From positions 19,962,501-20,026,500 of the forward strand of contig JAMJFZ010003163.1 in the NCBI GenBank assembly GCA_026225945.1: a stretch of DNA of 64,000 nucleotides. Reading direction: 5' to 3'. The stretch comes from Cricetomys ansorgei (lineage: Eukaryota > Chordata > Mammalia > Rodentia > Nesomyidae). Positions 10,340 to 22,264 of this stretch are shown piece after piece. Each line of letters starts with the position of its first letter. The first letter of the stretch is position 1. The position numbers were made by a program, and so were the translations under genes. The notes under the pieces were generated by a model. It did no database searches, was not told where the DNA came from, and saw only the letters and a program-made list of their open reading frames with translations.

Positions 10340-12475
10340 TCCTGGCATCTCGGCCCGCCTTTCTCAAGACGTGATGTCATTCTCGTGCCCACTTTGCAGA
10401 TGAAGACCCCAGGAAGAAGGGATGTCCTGCACAGAGCGTTTGCCTTAGGACATCAGCTTCAAAGCCTGGTGGATTGGAATCAAGAAGTCATGGTCCCATG
10501 CCCTCTCCAGACAGCGCCTCAAATCTGATGCCTACAGGTGTTGACTGAAGAAAGGATCCACATTCACAGCCTGGAAACGGAAAAGGGGAGGTCTGGGAAC
10601 AGGCTGGGGTCAGAGATGGGAGACACTTGCAGTCCTCTGAGTGTCCCCGAATGGCAAACTAGGAATGCACCTTCTCCGAGCTTCCCTAAATGTCTGACTA
10701 GTGTCTGGAAAGAGGACCGATTTTCTCACAATTCTTTCCGTGGAAAGAGTAATTACGGCTGCTAGGTTGTTTATTTTCAATGCCCAGAGGACTCCCCACG
10801 AGCTATGTTCATGTTGAATACAGGAAAGAGAATCTATTGCTGTTTGTTTTTTTCAGAACCGACCTGCAAACAGCTTGGTTGATACTCCCCAAAGCTGAAT
10901 CTCTGAGTACGCCATAACCCATCCCCTGATTAGACACTGACTAGAAATGAACATACCTTTAGAGCAGGGCTTACAGCCCCAAACTAGGGCCATGTAATCA
11001 CCCGAGGCCGAGATTTTAATTAGGTCAAGATACACAGTGGACTGCAGCACAGCAAGGAAGATGAACAGACTACAGTTATGTCAGGGTCGAGGTCCAGCCT
11101 GGCAGCAGGCTCAGCAGCTATGTGGACCAAGCAGAAACTAGACTCAAAGTTCATCCTATAGAATCTGATGCACACAACATTCAAACACAGGAACAGCTCA
11201 TGTCTGGTATTAGTTTGGCCCTGTGATGGTGGGGAAGCAGTGTGTTAGACGTGGTTTTTGGATGCTGGCTTCATTGGAGGGAGTGGGTGTGGGGCTTATA
11301 GTGAGAAGACGCATTGAACTGTGTACACACGCTAGGCACTGCCTCCTGGGTTTGTTGTACTTTTCCTGGAGAAAGGCCACTGCCATCCTGAGTCCTCTAG
11401 AGCCCATCAGAGAGGCAGTGGGTGGGTGAGGGTGGGCGTCGCCGTTTCCATGCAGGGTCCTTGGTTCGGTTTTTAATGCGTCCCTTGTTAGCTCAGTCAG
11501 TTCTGCCAAACAGGGTGGTCTTCAGTGTGTAGCCAGAAAGTGGGTGGTGAGGTTCATCCAACCTATCTTTGCCAGATTTGAAAAGGAAACTCATAATACT
11601 ATATGAAATCATATAGGGATAATATACAAATGAAGCAGTAATAAAGACAGGGATTACATAATGACAGGCAACTGTTTACTCATGTAAAAATATATAGGCA
11701 CGGGATAACGTGTGTATGTATGTAAACATGTATATGGATGACATATATATGAATTATATGCATATGTACATATATATGTGATATACTCACATACGGATTA
11801 TATATGTAGATTTATATACACATAAGTTTTAAAACGGAGTCATCCAGGGTCAGAGGCATGAACACTCCTCTGTGGATTTTCTCCTCCAGGCTCTGGCCAC
11901 AAGTGAGCTGCGTGACTAAGGTTTCTTGGTCTCTGTGGCCAGAACCTGGCTCTGTTGCTTATGATCTTTTACCTTTCTGTTTTAGCATCACAACTGTAAC
12001 TCACCATGCCCTCAACCTGGGCCTGCAGCCCTCGCTCACAAGCCACACCTGGCTGGGCGAGCCCAAGTCTAACATTGCCTTCTGCTTTGAATCAATAGAC
12101 TTAAATAAACGGGAATTGGGAAGTGGGGAGGGGGATAGGGCAGTCAGGGGGACTTCGTTGCTGAAAACTTGGAACCAGTTTCCAGGGTTCTATGCTTTCT
12201 TGGCTCAGTTCAAAATTCCCTCAACTTTTCAAAATTGTCAGGCAATAAAACATGTGAGTGGGCATTGGCTACCAATAGCTTGGCTCCTTCAGGGTCAAAT
12301 AAATACACTGACGTAAGTGGCTGTAGTTGAGGACCATGACATCATGTAGGTAAAAAGGATCGCCTTTCCTTGGGCTGAAAGCATAGTGAATTAGCCAGAA
12401 GAGCAGCCTGGTGCAGGAGGAAGTTGATAACTTCTGAAAAACAAGTTCCGTTTTGAGCCAGCTGTCTAGGCTTTC
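10340..12475. other. Mostly unique DNA with an AT-rich patch
   Basis: An AT/ATGT-rich patch at about 11660-11830 contains repeated tatatatg and catatgtac motifs. Elsewhere no repeat or exon is recognised. Confidence 0.35.
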
Positions 12476-12479
12476 ATGG

Positions 12480-13020
12480 CTGGTGTCCCTCGCAGTCCCT
12501 CACTGAGGAAGTATGTTGATGGAATGTGTAGATGTTTATTCAGGTTCAAAGGTTGTTTATTTTTTGGCTACTTCAATCCCCAGTCCTAGTCTTGGAACCC
12601 TGGAGTGTTTCAGCCTCCACACAATCTAATAAACTATTGAGACTGATAACTGACTGAGCCACTCTGACTAGCACCTTCTGAACTCAGAGCTGTACTGACT
12701 CAACTGACTCTTCTAGGTCAACTCTCTTGTTCTGGCTCAAACTCTTCTGCAAGCTCCTGGTTCAAACTGACCTTCTGAGCTGGCTGACTGTTTCTGACTG
12801 AACTCTTCTGACTCTGGCAGACTCTAGCTGATTCTCTGACTGCCTCTGACTAAACTGCGGTGATCCTCCACAGTCTCTGCTTCAGTTCCTACCTCTAGGT
12901 TCCTGCTTCAAGTTCCTAACTTAGTTTCCCTCAGTGTTGGGCTGTACCCTATTAAGGCAAATAAAGCCTTTTTACCTCCAAGTTGCTTTCGGTGAGTATT
13001 TTTCACAACAAAACAGAAAA
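12480..13020 (+). mobile_element. LTR of MaLR type with a CTGACT-rich body
   Basis: The 3' part is diagnostic: ttcagttcctacctctaggt, then tttccctcagtgttgggctg, then an aataaagcc poly(A) region, ccaagttgctttcggtgag and a tcacaacaaaacagaaaag end, as in rodent MaLR-type LTRs. The body at about 12640-12850 is a degenerate array of ctgact/cttctgact motifs. The 5' boundary is uncertain. Confidence 0.5.
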
Positions 13021-13027
13021 GTAACCA

Positions 13028-13130
13028 CACATTCTTGTATCCTGGTACTTGGGAAGTGGAGGCAGGAGAATCATTCCTGGGCAGTGATTCTGAGGCCAGC
13101 CTGACCTCCATGAGATCGTGTGGAACAAAA
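13028..13130 (+). repeat. B1-like SINE fragment
   Basis: tcctggtacttgggaagtgg, then aggcaggagaatcattcct and gaggccagcctgacctcca follow the B1 body, with a short A-rich end (aacaaaacaaa). The 5' head is missing or diverged. It abuts the preceding LTR. Confidence 0.6.
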
Positions 13131-13930
13131 CAAATGAAAGACCCACATATACTCAGACTTGATAAAACTGATCAAAAGAGCATCCCAATCTTGCCTCTGA
13201 CTAGATGCAGAAATTCCAAGTTGAACTGTAGACACTGATCTCATGAGGTTGTTCAGCTGCAGCAAGTGTCAGCAAAGCTGTTGATCTGTCATGTTAAGAG
13301 CAAATGTTACTGCTTGTCTATGGAAGGGTAATGTTCACTTAATTTTTATAATTATGAATACTGAAGAGAATTTTCATATTTTTAGAAAATATAAATGAAG
13401 GTAAAGACAGTTTGGACTACCTCAGTATCTTACTTCTCCATACTTGCTTATGCGCACGGAGGAGGAGAGGCTGCAGAGGGTGTTTGGGTGCCTGCAGGAA
13501 GGTATACAGAAATTCTTCATATTATTTTTGCTACTTATCTGTAAGTTTAGAACTATTTCAAAATAAAGGTTTTTAAAGGAAACATAAAACATTCTATCAG
13601 AGTGTGCAGTTTTGAGTGGGATTTGATAAAACACTGAGTTAAAAATTAATTTGTGTATGATAGACTATCAAAAGCTAATAATACATGTTTTACTTCTAAG
13701 TATTAATACTGTCTCTAAAGTCTGAAATAAGACATTGCTTTGAAGAGTCCAGTGAAAGCAACTAGAGGAGATAAAATTGATATGAATGTTGGAAAAGAAA
13801 TACTCTTGCTTTGCTAATATGATTATGAATTATAAAATCCAAAGGCAATCGTGAAAACTTATTAGCATTAAAGATATTTGATAAGCAACTAGACAAAATC
13901 TAAATGTTCAAAAAAAAAATTAGCTTTTAA

Positions 13931-14068
13931 GCCAGGCAGTGATGGTGCATGCCTTTATTCTCAGCTCTTGGGAGGTAGAGGCAGGTGGATATCTGTAAGT
14001 TTGAGGCCAGCCTGGACTATGTAACAGGTTTTGGGCCAGCCCATGCTACATAATGATGGTCTCCTCAG
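13931..14068 (+). repeat. B1 SINE
   Basis: gccaggcagtgatggtgcat begins a B1 head; gggaggtagaggcaggtgga and gaggccagcctggactatgt follow. Moderately diverged; the 3' end lacks a clean poly(A) tail. Confidence 0.85.
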
Positions 14069-14074
14069 ATTTAC

Positions 14075-15060
14075 TAGGAAGGTTGTGTGTTTCCGAAAAC
14101 TCCTTTAGTGATTTATCATCCACACTCTGTGTACCAGAGGGCAGTCCCTCCTCTGGGGGAAGCTGGGCACTGGAAAGCCCCTCTGGTCTGGTGCCCTGAG
14201 ATGGGGTTGTCTTTCTACCTCTATTCCCATCCAAATACACCACTGTCCATGCATCACAATGGCTACCTCCTGCACGCCTGCTGCTCTCCTGAGCTTACAG
14301 CCCAAGGAACTCTAAGTCAGTCATCAAACCAGAAGAAATGCTGATTACCAGGCTGCTTTTCTCTGACATATGTGACTTGTTAAGGAAGATATTAGAGATT
14401 TGGAATATTAGAGATTTGGCATGGTTACCCTTTTGCATCCCGGCCTCTGCATGGCTGTTGGTACTCTACAGCTCCCAACTTCCTCACCTATAGACACCCC
14501 AAGGAGACTCTTTCCCAGGGTACATGAGAGTGTGAGTGCCCACATATTCACACGTGTGTAGGCCTACACACACACACATACACACACACACACACACTCT
14601 CACAGTCACCACACCCAGGCCCACATATACTCTTACACTGTGCTGTGCCTCAGCCCCACCTTGCTCTGCATGTTAGAAGGCAGAACACTGTGTGGGACAT
14701 CAATAGCACTTTGTCTTCTTGTTTCCAGGTTGGTCTCTTCCATTAGAAACTGGCAGGAAATGAGCTGATTTCTACAACTCCAAGTAGCAGAGACAGGGGG
14801 ATGGAGTCAGACGTGAACCCTGAAAGCAGAAGGTTTTGGGAAGCTCTAGACACCCTGTAACCAGACTCATTTCTCAGCCAGTCTGGAGAAGGCAGAGGAA
14901 TCTACTGAAATCTGTGTGATTTTATCTGCTAGTGGATCCAGCTGCACAGTGAAAATGGCCAAGGCATACTTTCTTTCTGGCTAATGACTATTTCCCCCAA
15001 GGAAAAATATAGAAGTAGATAGATTTGTTTATGAAGTATGTGTGTGTATGCACATGCGCT

Positions 15061-15101
<41 letters not shown>

Positions 15102-15530
15102 ACTCATAGTGCTTTTTTTCCCTGACCAGCCTGTGGCCTCCTTCCAACTGGGACAGGGCCATGGCCTTCCAGGCTCAGAGCTGTCTGGCCAACAGTCATA
15201 TGCTCCTCAGTGTCAACACTGTCAGCAGTAGCTGGTCCCTGATGCTCTCTCTAGTAACCAGGATGGCAGCGGCCTTCAGATGCCAATCATAATGCTTTGG
15301 GAAGATTGCTGGAGGGAGTTCCCGTGGAGCACTCTCCGGCCATCACTACTATTGCATGGATAACTGGCTCGGGGCTGCCGCTTGTGGTTTTAGAGTGGCT
15401 TCATGTCCATGAATGTGTTGTCTGACAAGGATGGAGCTGAAGCCGTAGCTTCCTTGGTACCCAGTCTATGCCAGGGCCTATAGAAGGTTCTCTTTAGAGG
15501 ATCACATGAGCCAGTGGGTAGATGTTCAGA
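14075..15530. other. Unique DNA with two CA tracts
   Basis: Two CA microsatellites lie at 14566-14597 (interrupted by cata) and 15064-15098 (nearly pure). No exon, SINE or LTR is recognised in between. A direct repeat of attagagatttgg near 14390-14417 is minor. Confidence 0.4.
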
Positions 15531-15547
15531 GGAACTCCTTCACACAG

Positions 15548-15620
15548 CCTGGAAACAGGTGCAAAGAGGTTACACAACATGTGTATAGCTACCCACATCC
15601 AAGCAGGTTCTGAACGCAGT
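15548..15620 (+). repeat. MIR fragment
   Basis: cctggaaacaggtgcaaaga, then ggttacacaacatgtgtata and aggttctgaacgc resemble the MIR core and tail. The copy is diverged. Confidence 0.45.
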
Positions 15621-15764
15621 GGCAAGGGCCTGGAAACTTTTGCTGTAATAGGACTTCAGAACCAGGAGTGGAAAACAGGAACACTGCTACAAATGCCTGG
15701 GAGAGAAATGGACCCCGCCATGTGTCAAGTAAATGATTAAGTGTGTTAGATGGCTCCCGTTACT

Positions 15765-16065
15765 GTAATGAAATCCTCGAGGCAATTGACAGCTAAAGAG
15801 AAGAGGTATCATGGTTTTGGAGCTCCCAGGCTACAGTCAGTGGGGCCTGTGCTTTGAGGCTTATGGCAAGGCAGTGCATCATGGCAGGGGTTTGTGATGG
15901 AACAAAATTGCTCAGCTCACGGCTGGGCAGCAAGGGAAAGGATGAAGAAAAGGCAGGGGCCAGTGTTCTGAGACCTCTTCAAAGGCACGCCTCCAGTGAT
16001 GTAAAGCCCTCTCACCGGGCCCCACCTATTAAAGGCTCTACTACATCCCTATAGTGGGCTTTGGG
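15765..16065 (-). mobile_element. ERVL-MaLR LTR fragment (antisense)
   Basis: On the plus strand the order tcatggttttggagctccca, caaaggcacgcctccagtga, ccccacctattaaaggctct matches the reverse complement of MT/ORR1-type LTRs. LTR only. Confidence 0.55.
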
Positions 16066-16193
16066 GATGCTCAGGATCTAGACTTTGCAGTTGTTTTCTG
16101 CAACCCTGACTGAACATTTAACTGCCCAGTAGAATGTGTCTGATGTTTGACACCTCTGGTCAGATCCCCCACAGTGACAAAAGCCGCAGGGCG

Positions 16194-16515
16194 TTGTGGT
16201 GGTTAATCTTTATTGTTAACTTGTCCAGGGTTAGGATTAGGGTCTGTCTGTGAGGGCGTTTCCTGCCAACCCTGAATGTGGCCAGTGCTGTTTCACAGGC
16301 TGGGGTCCAGAGCTGAGCAAATCGAGAAAGGCAGCTGAGCCCCACCCTACATCTGTTTCCTGATTGCAACGTGACATGACCAGGCCTTGCCCTCTGCTAT
16401 CAGGACTTGCTCGCTATGATGGGCTGTAGCCTCCCAGAACCCGGATAAATCCTTTCTCCTTTAAGTTGCGTCTTGTCAGGTATCTGGTTGCAGAAATGAG
16501 AAAGAAAATAATACA
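16194..16515 (+). mobile_element. ERVL-MaLR (MT-type) solo LTR
   Basis: Starts tgtggtggttaatctttatt and continues ttaacttgtccagg. It carries the typical ctatgatgggctgtagcctc block, a degenerate poly(A) region (ataaatcctttctcc), then ttaagttgcgtcttgtcagg and an atacagg end. Full LTR order is visible in the sense orientation, with no internal region. Confidence 0.75.
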
Positions 16516-16524
16516 GGTATCCTA

Positions 16525-16960
16525 TGATGTATGTATGTATCATCTATCATCTATTTAACTATCATCAATCATTTATCTATCTTCTATCTACTTCTATATA
16601 TCTATCATCTATCAATCATCTATCTAACATCAATAATTCATCTATCTTCTATATATCTAGCATCTATCTTCTATGTATCAACTATCTATCTATCTATCTA
16701 TCTATCTATATAATCAATTAATCATTTATCTAACATCTATTTATCTATTTTCTATCTATCTATCTTCTATCTATCTATCTATCTATCTATCATCTCTCAA
16801 TAATTTATCTATCTTCTATGTATCTATTAGCTATCTTCTATCTACTATCTATCTATCATCTATTTATCTATCTATCTATCTATCATCTATCTGTCTATCA
16901 TCTATCTATCTATCTATCTATCTATCTGTCTATCTATCTATCATCTATCTATCATCTATA

Positions 16961-17000
<40 letters not shown>

Positions 17001-17020
17001 ACCTATCTACCTTGTGTTCC
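16525..17020. repeat. Long interrupted TATC tetranucleotide array
   Basis: About 500 bp of (tatc)n. Pure blocks (for example 16684-16707 and 16963-16999) are separated by shorter catc, ttatc, ttctatc and tgtc variants. Interruptions are denser in the left half, suggesting an older left end and a younger right end. Frames rich in I, Y, L and S are by-products. Confidence 0.95.
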
Positions 17021-17489
17021 ATCTATCTGAGGAAATTTATTACAGCAATTATCTCACAGGAGTTAAGAGGTCCCATAGTCTCTTCTCTGCAAGTAGAGCC
17101 CAGGAGAATGGATGGGAGTAATTCAGTCTTGGTCCTACAGCTTACAGAACAGAGGTATCAGGGGATGGGATTCGCTGGTGTTCTAAGTCCATGAGTCAGA
17201 AAGTCCAAGACCTGGAAGCATGAATGAGAAGCTGGTTGTCTAAGCTTGGACAACCAGAGAAAATTCATTCTTATTTTGCCTTTTAGCTCTATCTGGGGCC
17301 TCATGTGATTGGATGAAACTCATTCACACTGGAATGAAATCTTCCCAGTCTGCTGATCAAGATGCTAATATTTTCTGAAAATGTCTTAGACAAACATAAA
17401 AATAATCATTGTGTAGTGTATGAAAGTCATTTGAGACCCTATGGCAAAGAAAAAAGAAAGAAAGAAATACTAGTTTATCTTTAGTATCC

Positions 17490-18245
17490 ACTATGGTTCG
17501 TGTTGTTCATCAACTTGATGGGATCTGGAATCACCTAGGAAACAACTTCCAGAAATGTCCATGAAGATTGTTTTAATCAGCATAACCTACATGGTACTGG
17601 CTTTTCAGGCATACAATTTATAAACTTGAGGATGTCAAGGAGTCTTGCTCCATGGTTTCAGAAAGCCGATAAGGCAACATTGCAGGCTTAGAATCCCTGC
17701 AAATGAGGCCCTTTCAAGGCTACTGTGTGAAGCTATGAAGGTGAAGCCTAATTGCAGTGGATATCCCAGTTTGTTAGAGATGCCAGAACATGGGGAGTCC
17801 ACTGAGGAAAGCTGGAGGAACAAAGTGGTGCCAACCTAAGAGAATGAGTGTGTGTGTGTGTGTGTGTGTGTGTCAGGCTGCAGAAATGGAGGAGCAGGGC
17901 TACCTAATCTCCTTGGAACCCAGACGACTCCATCAGGAGGTCCAGATGCTGGACATGGAACTACAGGATTTGGTCTTTGTGCTACTAGTTTTTGGTCTTG
18001 GTTAGACCCGATTATTCTTTGCTGTTCTCTCGTTTTTTTCCTTGTGATGCCATTGCCTGTTGGAAGTACCCAACTTGCTTTTTTATTTTACAGGAACACA
18101 AAGTTAACAGACTGCCCCGTGTCTCAGATAAGACTTACTTTGAACTCTGAAACAATGCTGGGATTGCTAAAGCCAATGGGGACTTACGAGATTGGACTGA
18201 ATGTTTTTGTGAGTTACATAAAATGGCCATGAGTTTATGAGGCCG
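17490..18245 (+). mobile_element. MaLR element: LTR-like start plus internal region
   Basis: 17490-17590 has an MT-type LTR-like start (ttcatcaacttgatgggatc, tggaatcacctagg). From about 17630 the sequence follows MaLR internal DNA: the final part (taccc aacttgctttttt, then ttttacaggaacacaaag, then cccgtgtctcagataagact) is in the same order as primate THE1/MST internal 3' ends, which marks common ancestry. A (GT)n at 17847-17873 interrupts it. MaLR internal regions encode no known functional protein, and none is seen here. Confidence 0.6.
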
Positions 18246-18249
18246 AGCA

Positions 18250-18650
18250 GCAGACTGTCATGGCTTAGAAGTAATGTGCTTGGGAATGGAGTTGACAAGG
18301 AGCGGTTAGCATTGGTTGTCCACGCAATAGAATCTGAGATCACCTGAGAGACAAGCCTCTAGCAACACGGTTTGTGGATTATTACCGGGATTAGGTTAAC
18401 TGAGGTGGGATGACCACCCTAAGAGTGGGCGGCGCCATTCTTAGGCATTAAAGACAGAAAGCTAGCTTAGCAGGAGCACTTGTCACGCTCTGCTTCTTGG
18501 CTGTGTATGCACTGAGACCCGCTGCCTCCAGCCCCTGACACCAGGACTCTCTCCACCTTATTACGGACTGTGCTCTCAATCTGTGAGCCAAAACTAATCC
18601 TTCTTTCCTTAAGTTGCTTTTGTCTTTGCAATGGGGAAAGCAACTAAGTG
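18250..18650 (+). mobile_element. 3' LTR of the MaLR element
   Basis: ggattaggttaactgaggtg, gtgggcggcgccattctta, a gaccc-gctgcctcca block, then ctgtgagccaaaactaatcc and ttaagttgcttttgtctttg, ending in cagc-like gcaactaagtgcc. It directly follows the internal region in the same orientation, so it is read as the 3' LTR. Confidence 0.75.
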
Positions 18651-18654
18651 CCTA

Positions 18655-18785
18655 TTACTTTTTCATACCTCAACAAAATTTCTCCTAAATTTTCTGGAAC
18701 AACTCAAATAGTGCCCCAACTAGGAATGGAGCCATAATATGTGAACCTATAGGGGCACGTTTCATATTCAAACTGTGAGACTGCT
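18655..18785 (-). mobile_element. MaLR LTR end fragment (antisense)
   Basis: gtgccccaactaggaatgga, then gaacctataggggcacgttt and catattcaaactgtgag resemble the reverse complement of the 5' end of ORR1/MT LTRs. It lies immediately beside the sense LTR, in opposite orientation. Confidence 0.45.
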
Positions 18786-18789
18786 CACT

Positions 18790-20075
18790 GCCTCTTTGAT
18801 GAAGGGATGAAGAAAGGAGGAAGAGAGCAGAAAACACACAGATATCTCTGCTGTTCTGCACATTGTGCGACATCTCCTTAGTATCATCACACAGACAAAG
18901 TATCTGTTGGGCGGAGCGTAGTGCAGGGCATTGTGGGAGCTTTGAGTATCTGTTTTTTTATGAATGCTGGCGACATTGCTGTGCAGCATACTCATTCGAT
19001 GAGTAAAGTCTCAGTTTTTCAAGAAGTAGAAGTTATAAGCTCCCCCTATCGGGGCAGAGGCAAATTCACAGGGGAACATGAACGTTTGCCACAAAGACCC
19101 TGACCAAGTGACGCTGACAGCACCCACTGAAAAGAACGTGCTGGAAAACAGCAGCTTTTAGATAGCTGGAGATAAAAACAGCTTCCCCGAGCAGCACAGA
19201 CCTTCCGCTACTTGGTAAAAGGAGCAAAACAGTGGACTTTATTGGTGGAACTGTTGCCCGAAGAAGAGGCACCACAGAACTTTATCCAGAAAGAAACAGA
19301 CAAGCATGCGCACGCAGCTCTGGCTGAATCGCTAACAGAGGGCCATCCCTTTGGCTGGAGGGACGCTGTCCTCTGTGGGAGGGGCATGCCTGGCAGGGAG
19401 GTAAGAGATGCTTGTGTTATCACTATGGCTGTAACACCCTACTTTTTTCCTGGGGTGCTAGTTAGTCCTTAATACTCAAAGTCTTTACCAGATGCGGGAG
19501 GGACCCCCACCTCTGTTTATAGAAAACAGCCTATTGACTCAGATCTGGCCACTGAAAATATTACCCTTTCCTGCCACGGAAATCAGCTTAGGAGAAGGCA
19601 CACTGCAGAATAGGGACCGGTAAGATTGGAATGTCATGGAAACTAACGAGGGAGAAGTCAGTGACTGTCCAGAACTCATACATACTTGGATCTCTGAGGG
19701 TATCAGTGGCCACCTTTGTCATCCTTAGGGACAACTTGGCTGAATAACAGTGCCTAAGAAGTAGTGGAAGGCCTGAAGCTTTGCTACCCTCTGTATTTTC
19801 CAGGGACACAAGTAAACCCCTTTCCCTAGGGGAAGAAGGACCGACAGCATAAACAACACACCCTCAGTCCCCTAGATGTTCCTCATGGTCACATCCCTAA
19901 CTGAGTCCCTCGTATCCTGCGCAGTCTGGAGCCTCTATCCAAAGGGTTAAGCCGTTCTTCATGCCAGACCTGGGGTGCCCCCGGACCCCTCTTCTGAAGA
20001 GTTGTTCCTCTATTTTAGAGACTTTGGGGGTCCTATAAAGCTATCCCTTCCCCAGGACAGTGGTCTGGCCACTCC
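18790..20075. other. Unique DNA, no gene seen
   Basis: A ZNF143-like gcattgtgggag lies near 18927. Otherwise no exon, SINE or LTR is recognised. Short open frames have no domain. Confidence 0.35.
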
Positions 20076-20079
20076 TCTC

Positions 20080-20220
20080 TCCTCCTCACCTTGGTGCTCT
20101 CACAGACCTCACCAAGCCTACTCCTCAACCTAATCATCACTGATGTGTCTCCACCCCCAGCTCTGTGAGCTCCTGAAAGGCGGGGCCCATGATCTTACCA
20201 ACACCAGGTCCAGCCCTCCA
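20080..20220 (+). repeat. L2-like fragment
   Basis: The order ctcctcaccttggtgctctc, then agctctgtgagctcctgaaa and ggcggggcccatgatctta resembles the L2 LINE 3' region (the tgagctccttgagggcaggg block). Strongly diverged, so low confidence. Confidence 0.35.
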
Positions 20221-20224
20221 GCCG

Positions 20225-21185
20225 GATATTTCCATGCACACTGATGGACAGGAAAGGCCCATCAGGCCCAACTTAAGAGTTGAGACTTTCTCCTCCTAAG
20301 AGCAATGAGAGCCTTTGATGTGCTTCTGAAGGGAGAGAAGAGGCCTAGCCTGAGGTAAGACTCCCTGGTGAGCCTCCATCTTCCCAGGAGGAACTCTTCA
20401 CAGCTGAGTCTTATTCTCACATTTGTTGAGAGAATTCTGAGGTTTCTCCTCAGGCTCTGCACATCTTTTCCCTCTCCTCTCTGGTGGGGCTGCTAAGTGT
20501 GGGCCTTTTAAAATTAAGACTTCCACTGTAGAGCCTGCAGGGGGGGGTCTCTGTGTCCCCAAGGCTTTCTACCCCATGCTGGGACCCTGTGGTGGCTCTT
20601 TGATGCTCCCATTATAACTTCTGCTTGGAAAGTATCCATGGAGTGCCTCAGCCCTTAGCGCTGTGCTTTGCTTTAGGCTTTCTCTCATTGGCTAGAGCTG
20701 GCCAGAAGTGAGAAAGCTGTGGAGCCAATTCTGGGGTTGCCTGTTCATTCAGAGCTCCTACTGCAGAGTGTGTGAAGGGCAGAGCAAGTATGGTCCTCAG
20801 GAGGCCACACTGAAGGAAGGGGAAAAGAGGCCCTGTAGTCCTGTGACTGGCTGCTCCAAGAACAGGTGCTTCTCAGAATAACACCAGTGGATTGCTGTGC
20901 TTCGACAGATCAGAAATGATCAGAGGCACAATTTTCTAATGTCTGGCTCTTTGGAGAGATGTAGACTGGTTGTCCGTAAAACAGAACCAATTTCCCCTTT
21001 TCACTCCTTGACTGGCCTTCTTACAGCCGTGGCAAAAGGAGACTGAGGAAGATCCAACTCCATGGAACAGAAGTCATTCCTCTTTTCAGGTAAACACCCA
21101 ATTTTCTCAGTTGACAGAACTTGACATTCTAACAAACTCTATTATAACATAGTGTAACATCAGGAGACATGTGCATTTGTTATTA
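20225..21185. other. Unique DNA, no gene seen
   Basis: No repeat or exon is recognised. A G8 run lies near 20538-20545. Confidence 0.35.
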
Positions 21186-21189
21186 CTAT

Positions 21190-21390
21190 TTTACATATAT
21201 GGGTGTTTTGTCACATGTATGTACATGTACATGTATGTGCATGTATATGTACCAACACCAGAAGAGGGCGTCGAATCCCCTGGAACTTGAGCAAAAGGCC
21301 ACTGTGAGCCACCGGGTAGGCACTAAGAACTGAACCCAGGTCCTCTCTAAGAGTGGCAAGTGCTTTTAACTGTGGAGTCCTCTCCCCCAC
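21190..21390 (-). repeat. B2/B3-type SINE (antisense)
   Basis: Plus-strand reading gives an ATGT-rich tail, ccagaagagggcgtcgaatc, gaactgaacccaggtcctct, then ttttaactgtggagtcctct, the reverse complement of a B2/B3 SINE with its tRNA-like head at the right end. Confidence 0.75.
21258..21272. promoter_or_regulatory. CTCF-like motif carried by the SINE
   Basis: ccagaagagggcgtc is close to the CTCF core. Established knowledge: rodent B2 SINEs carry this motif and supply many lineage-specific CTCF sites. Whether this copy is bound is unknown. Confidence 0.35.
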
Positions 21391-21394
21391 ATGT

Positions 21395-22260
21395 GTTATA
21401 AAGTATGTATTTGGATTAAAACGATCATACCAGGTTGTATTACTAGGCAGTGCCATGCGGTGCTTCGATATGAAGGAAAGAGAATGGATTTCAGCGTGGG
21501 AAACTGCCAGGAACACCCAGAGCTGTGGAAGGTGAGGGAGAGAAAGATGGCATGGTTTTGGCAAGTCCATCACTCAAGGGCAAGGTGTGCACCAGAGCCT
21601 ACCATGAACCAAAGAGACAAGAGAAAGTGTTTGTTTTGTTTCCTCTGAATAAAGTGTGCTGAGAAAGCCTAACTAGCACACAAGAGCAATCACCTTTGCT
21701 ATAAAAAAACAAGAATAATCATTGCAAAAATTGGAAATTAAAAAGAGAAGAAAAAAAAAACCCTCAAAGGGAGGTTTCCCCAAATCTCTGAGAGTCCCTC
21801 ACTTCCAGAGAGCGAGGAGAAGAAGTTAACAGAGCACAAGGAAAACACTGGATTTGTTTGGCATTGACTGGAAGAAGCCCAGGTTTGGATAACAATCTAG
21901 AGTTCAAAACCTCGACTGCCTCTGGGGACCAGGATGATGACATGAACGAAGGAACCCGTGGGACTGTCGAGGATGAGACAACAGGCTCCTCTGAGTCAGC
22001 TGTCCCTAGACCATGCTCAGGGATGCTCTGTGCACATGCCAGAGTGCCTGATTATTTTCAATATCCCGAATTTTAAATTCTAAGTTATGGAGGAAGGCTA
22101 AACGGATGTCAGTGTCATTTGTCAGAAACAAGACGGTTGTGGAACATCTTGATTTGATATTGATTTGAGGCCACAGGAAGCAGAGCCTGAGACAAGGGTT
22201 TGAAGATGAGACATGTATTTGGATGGTCATCCCAGGAATGGCTGGCAGGGGAGTGAGGGG
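21395..22260. other. Unique DNA, no gene seen
   Basis: Contains an A10 run near 21752-21761. No exon or repeat is recognised. Confidence 0.35.
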
Positions 22261-22264
22261 CCTG

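Noticed and set aside
16524..17194. Frames rich in Ile, Tyr, Leu and Ser
   Set aside because: Produced by the TATC repeat.
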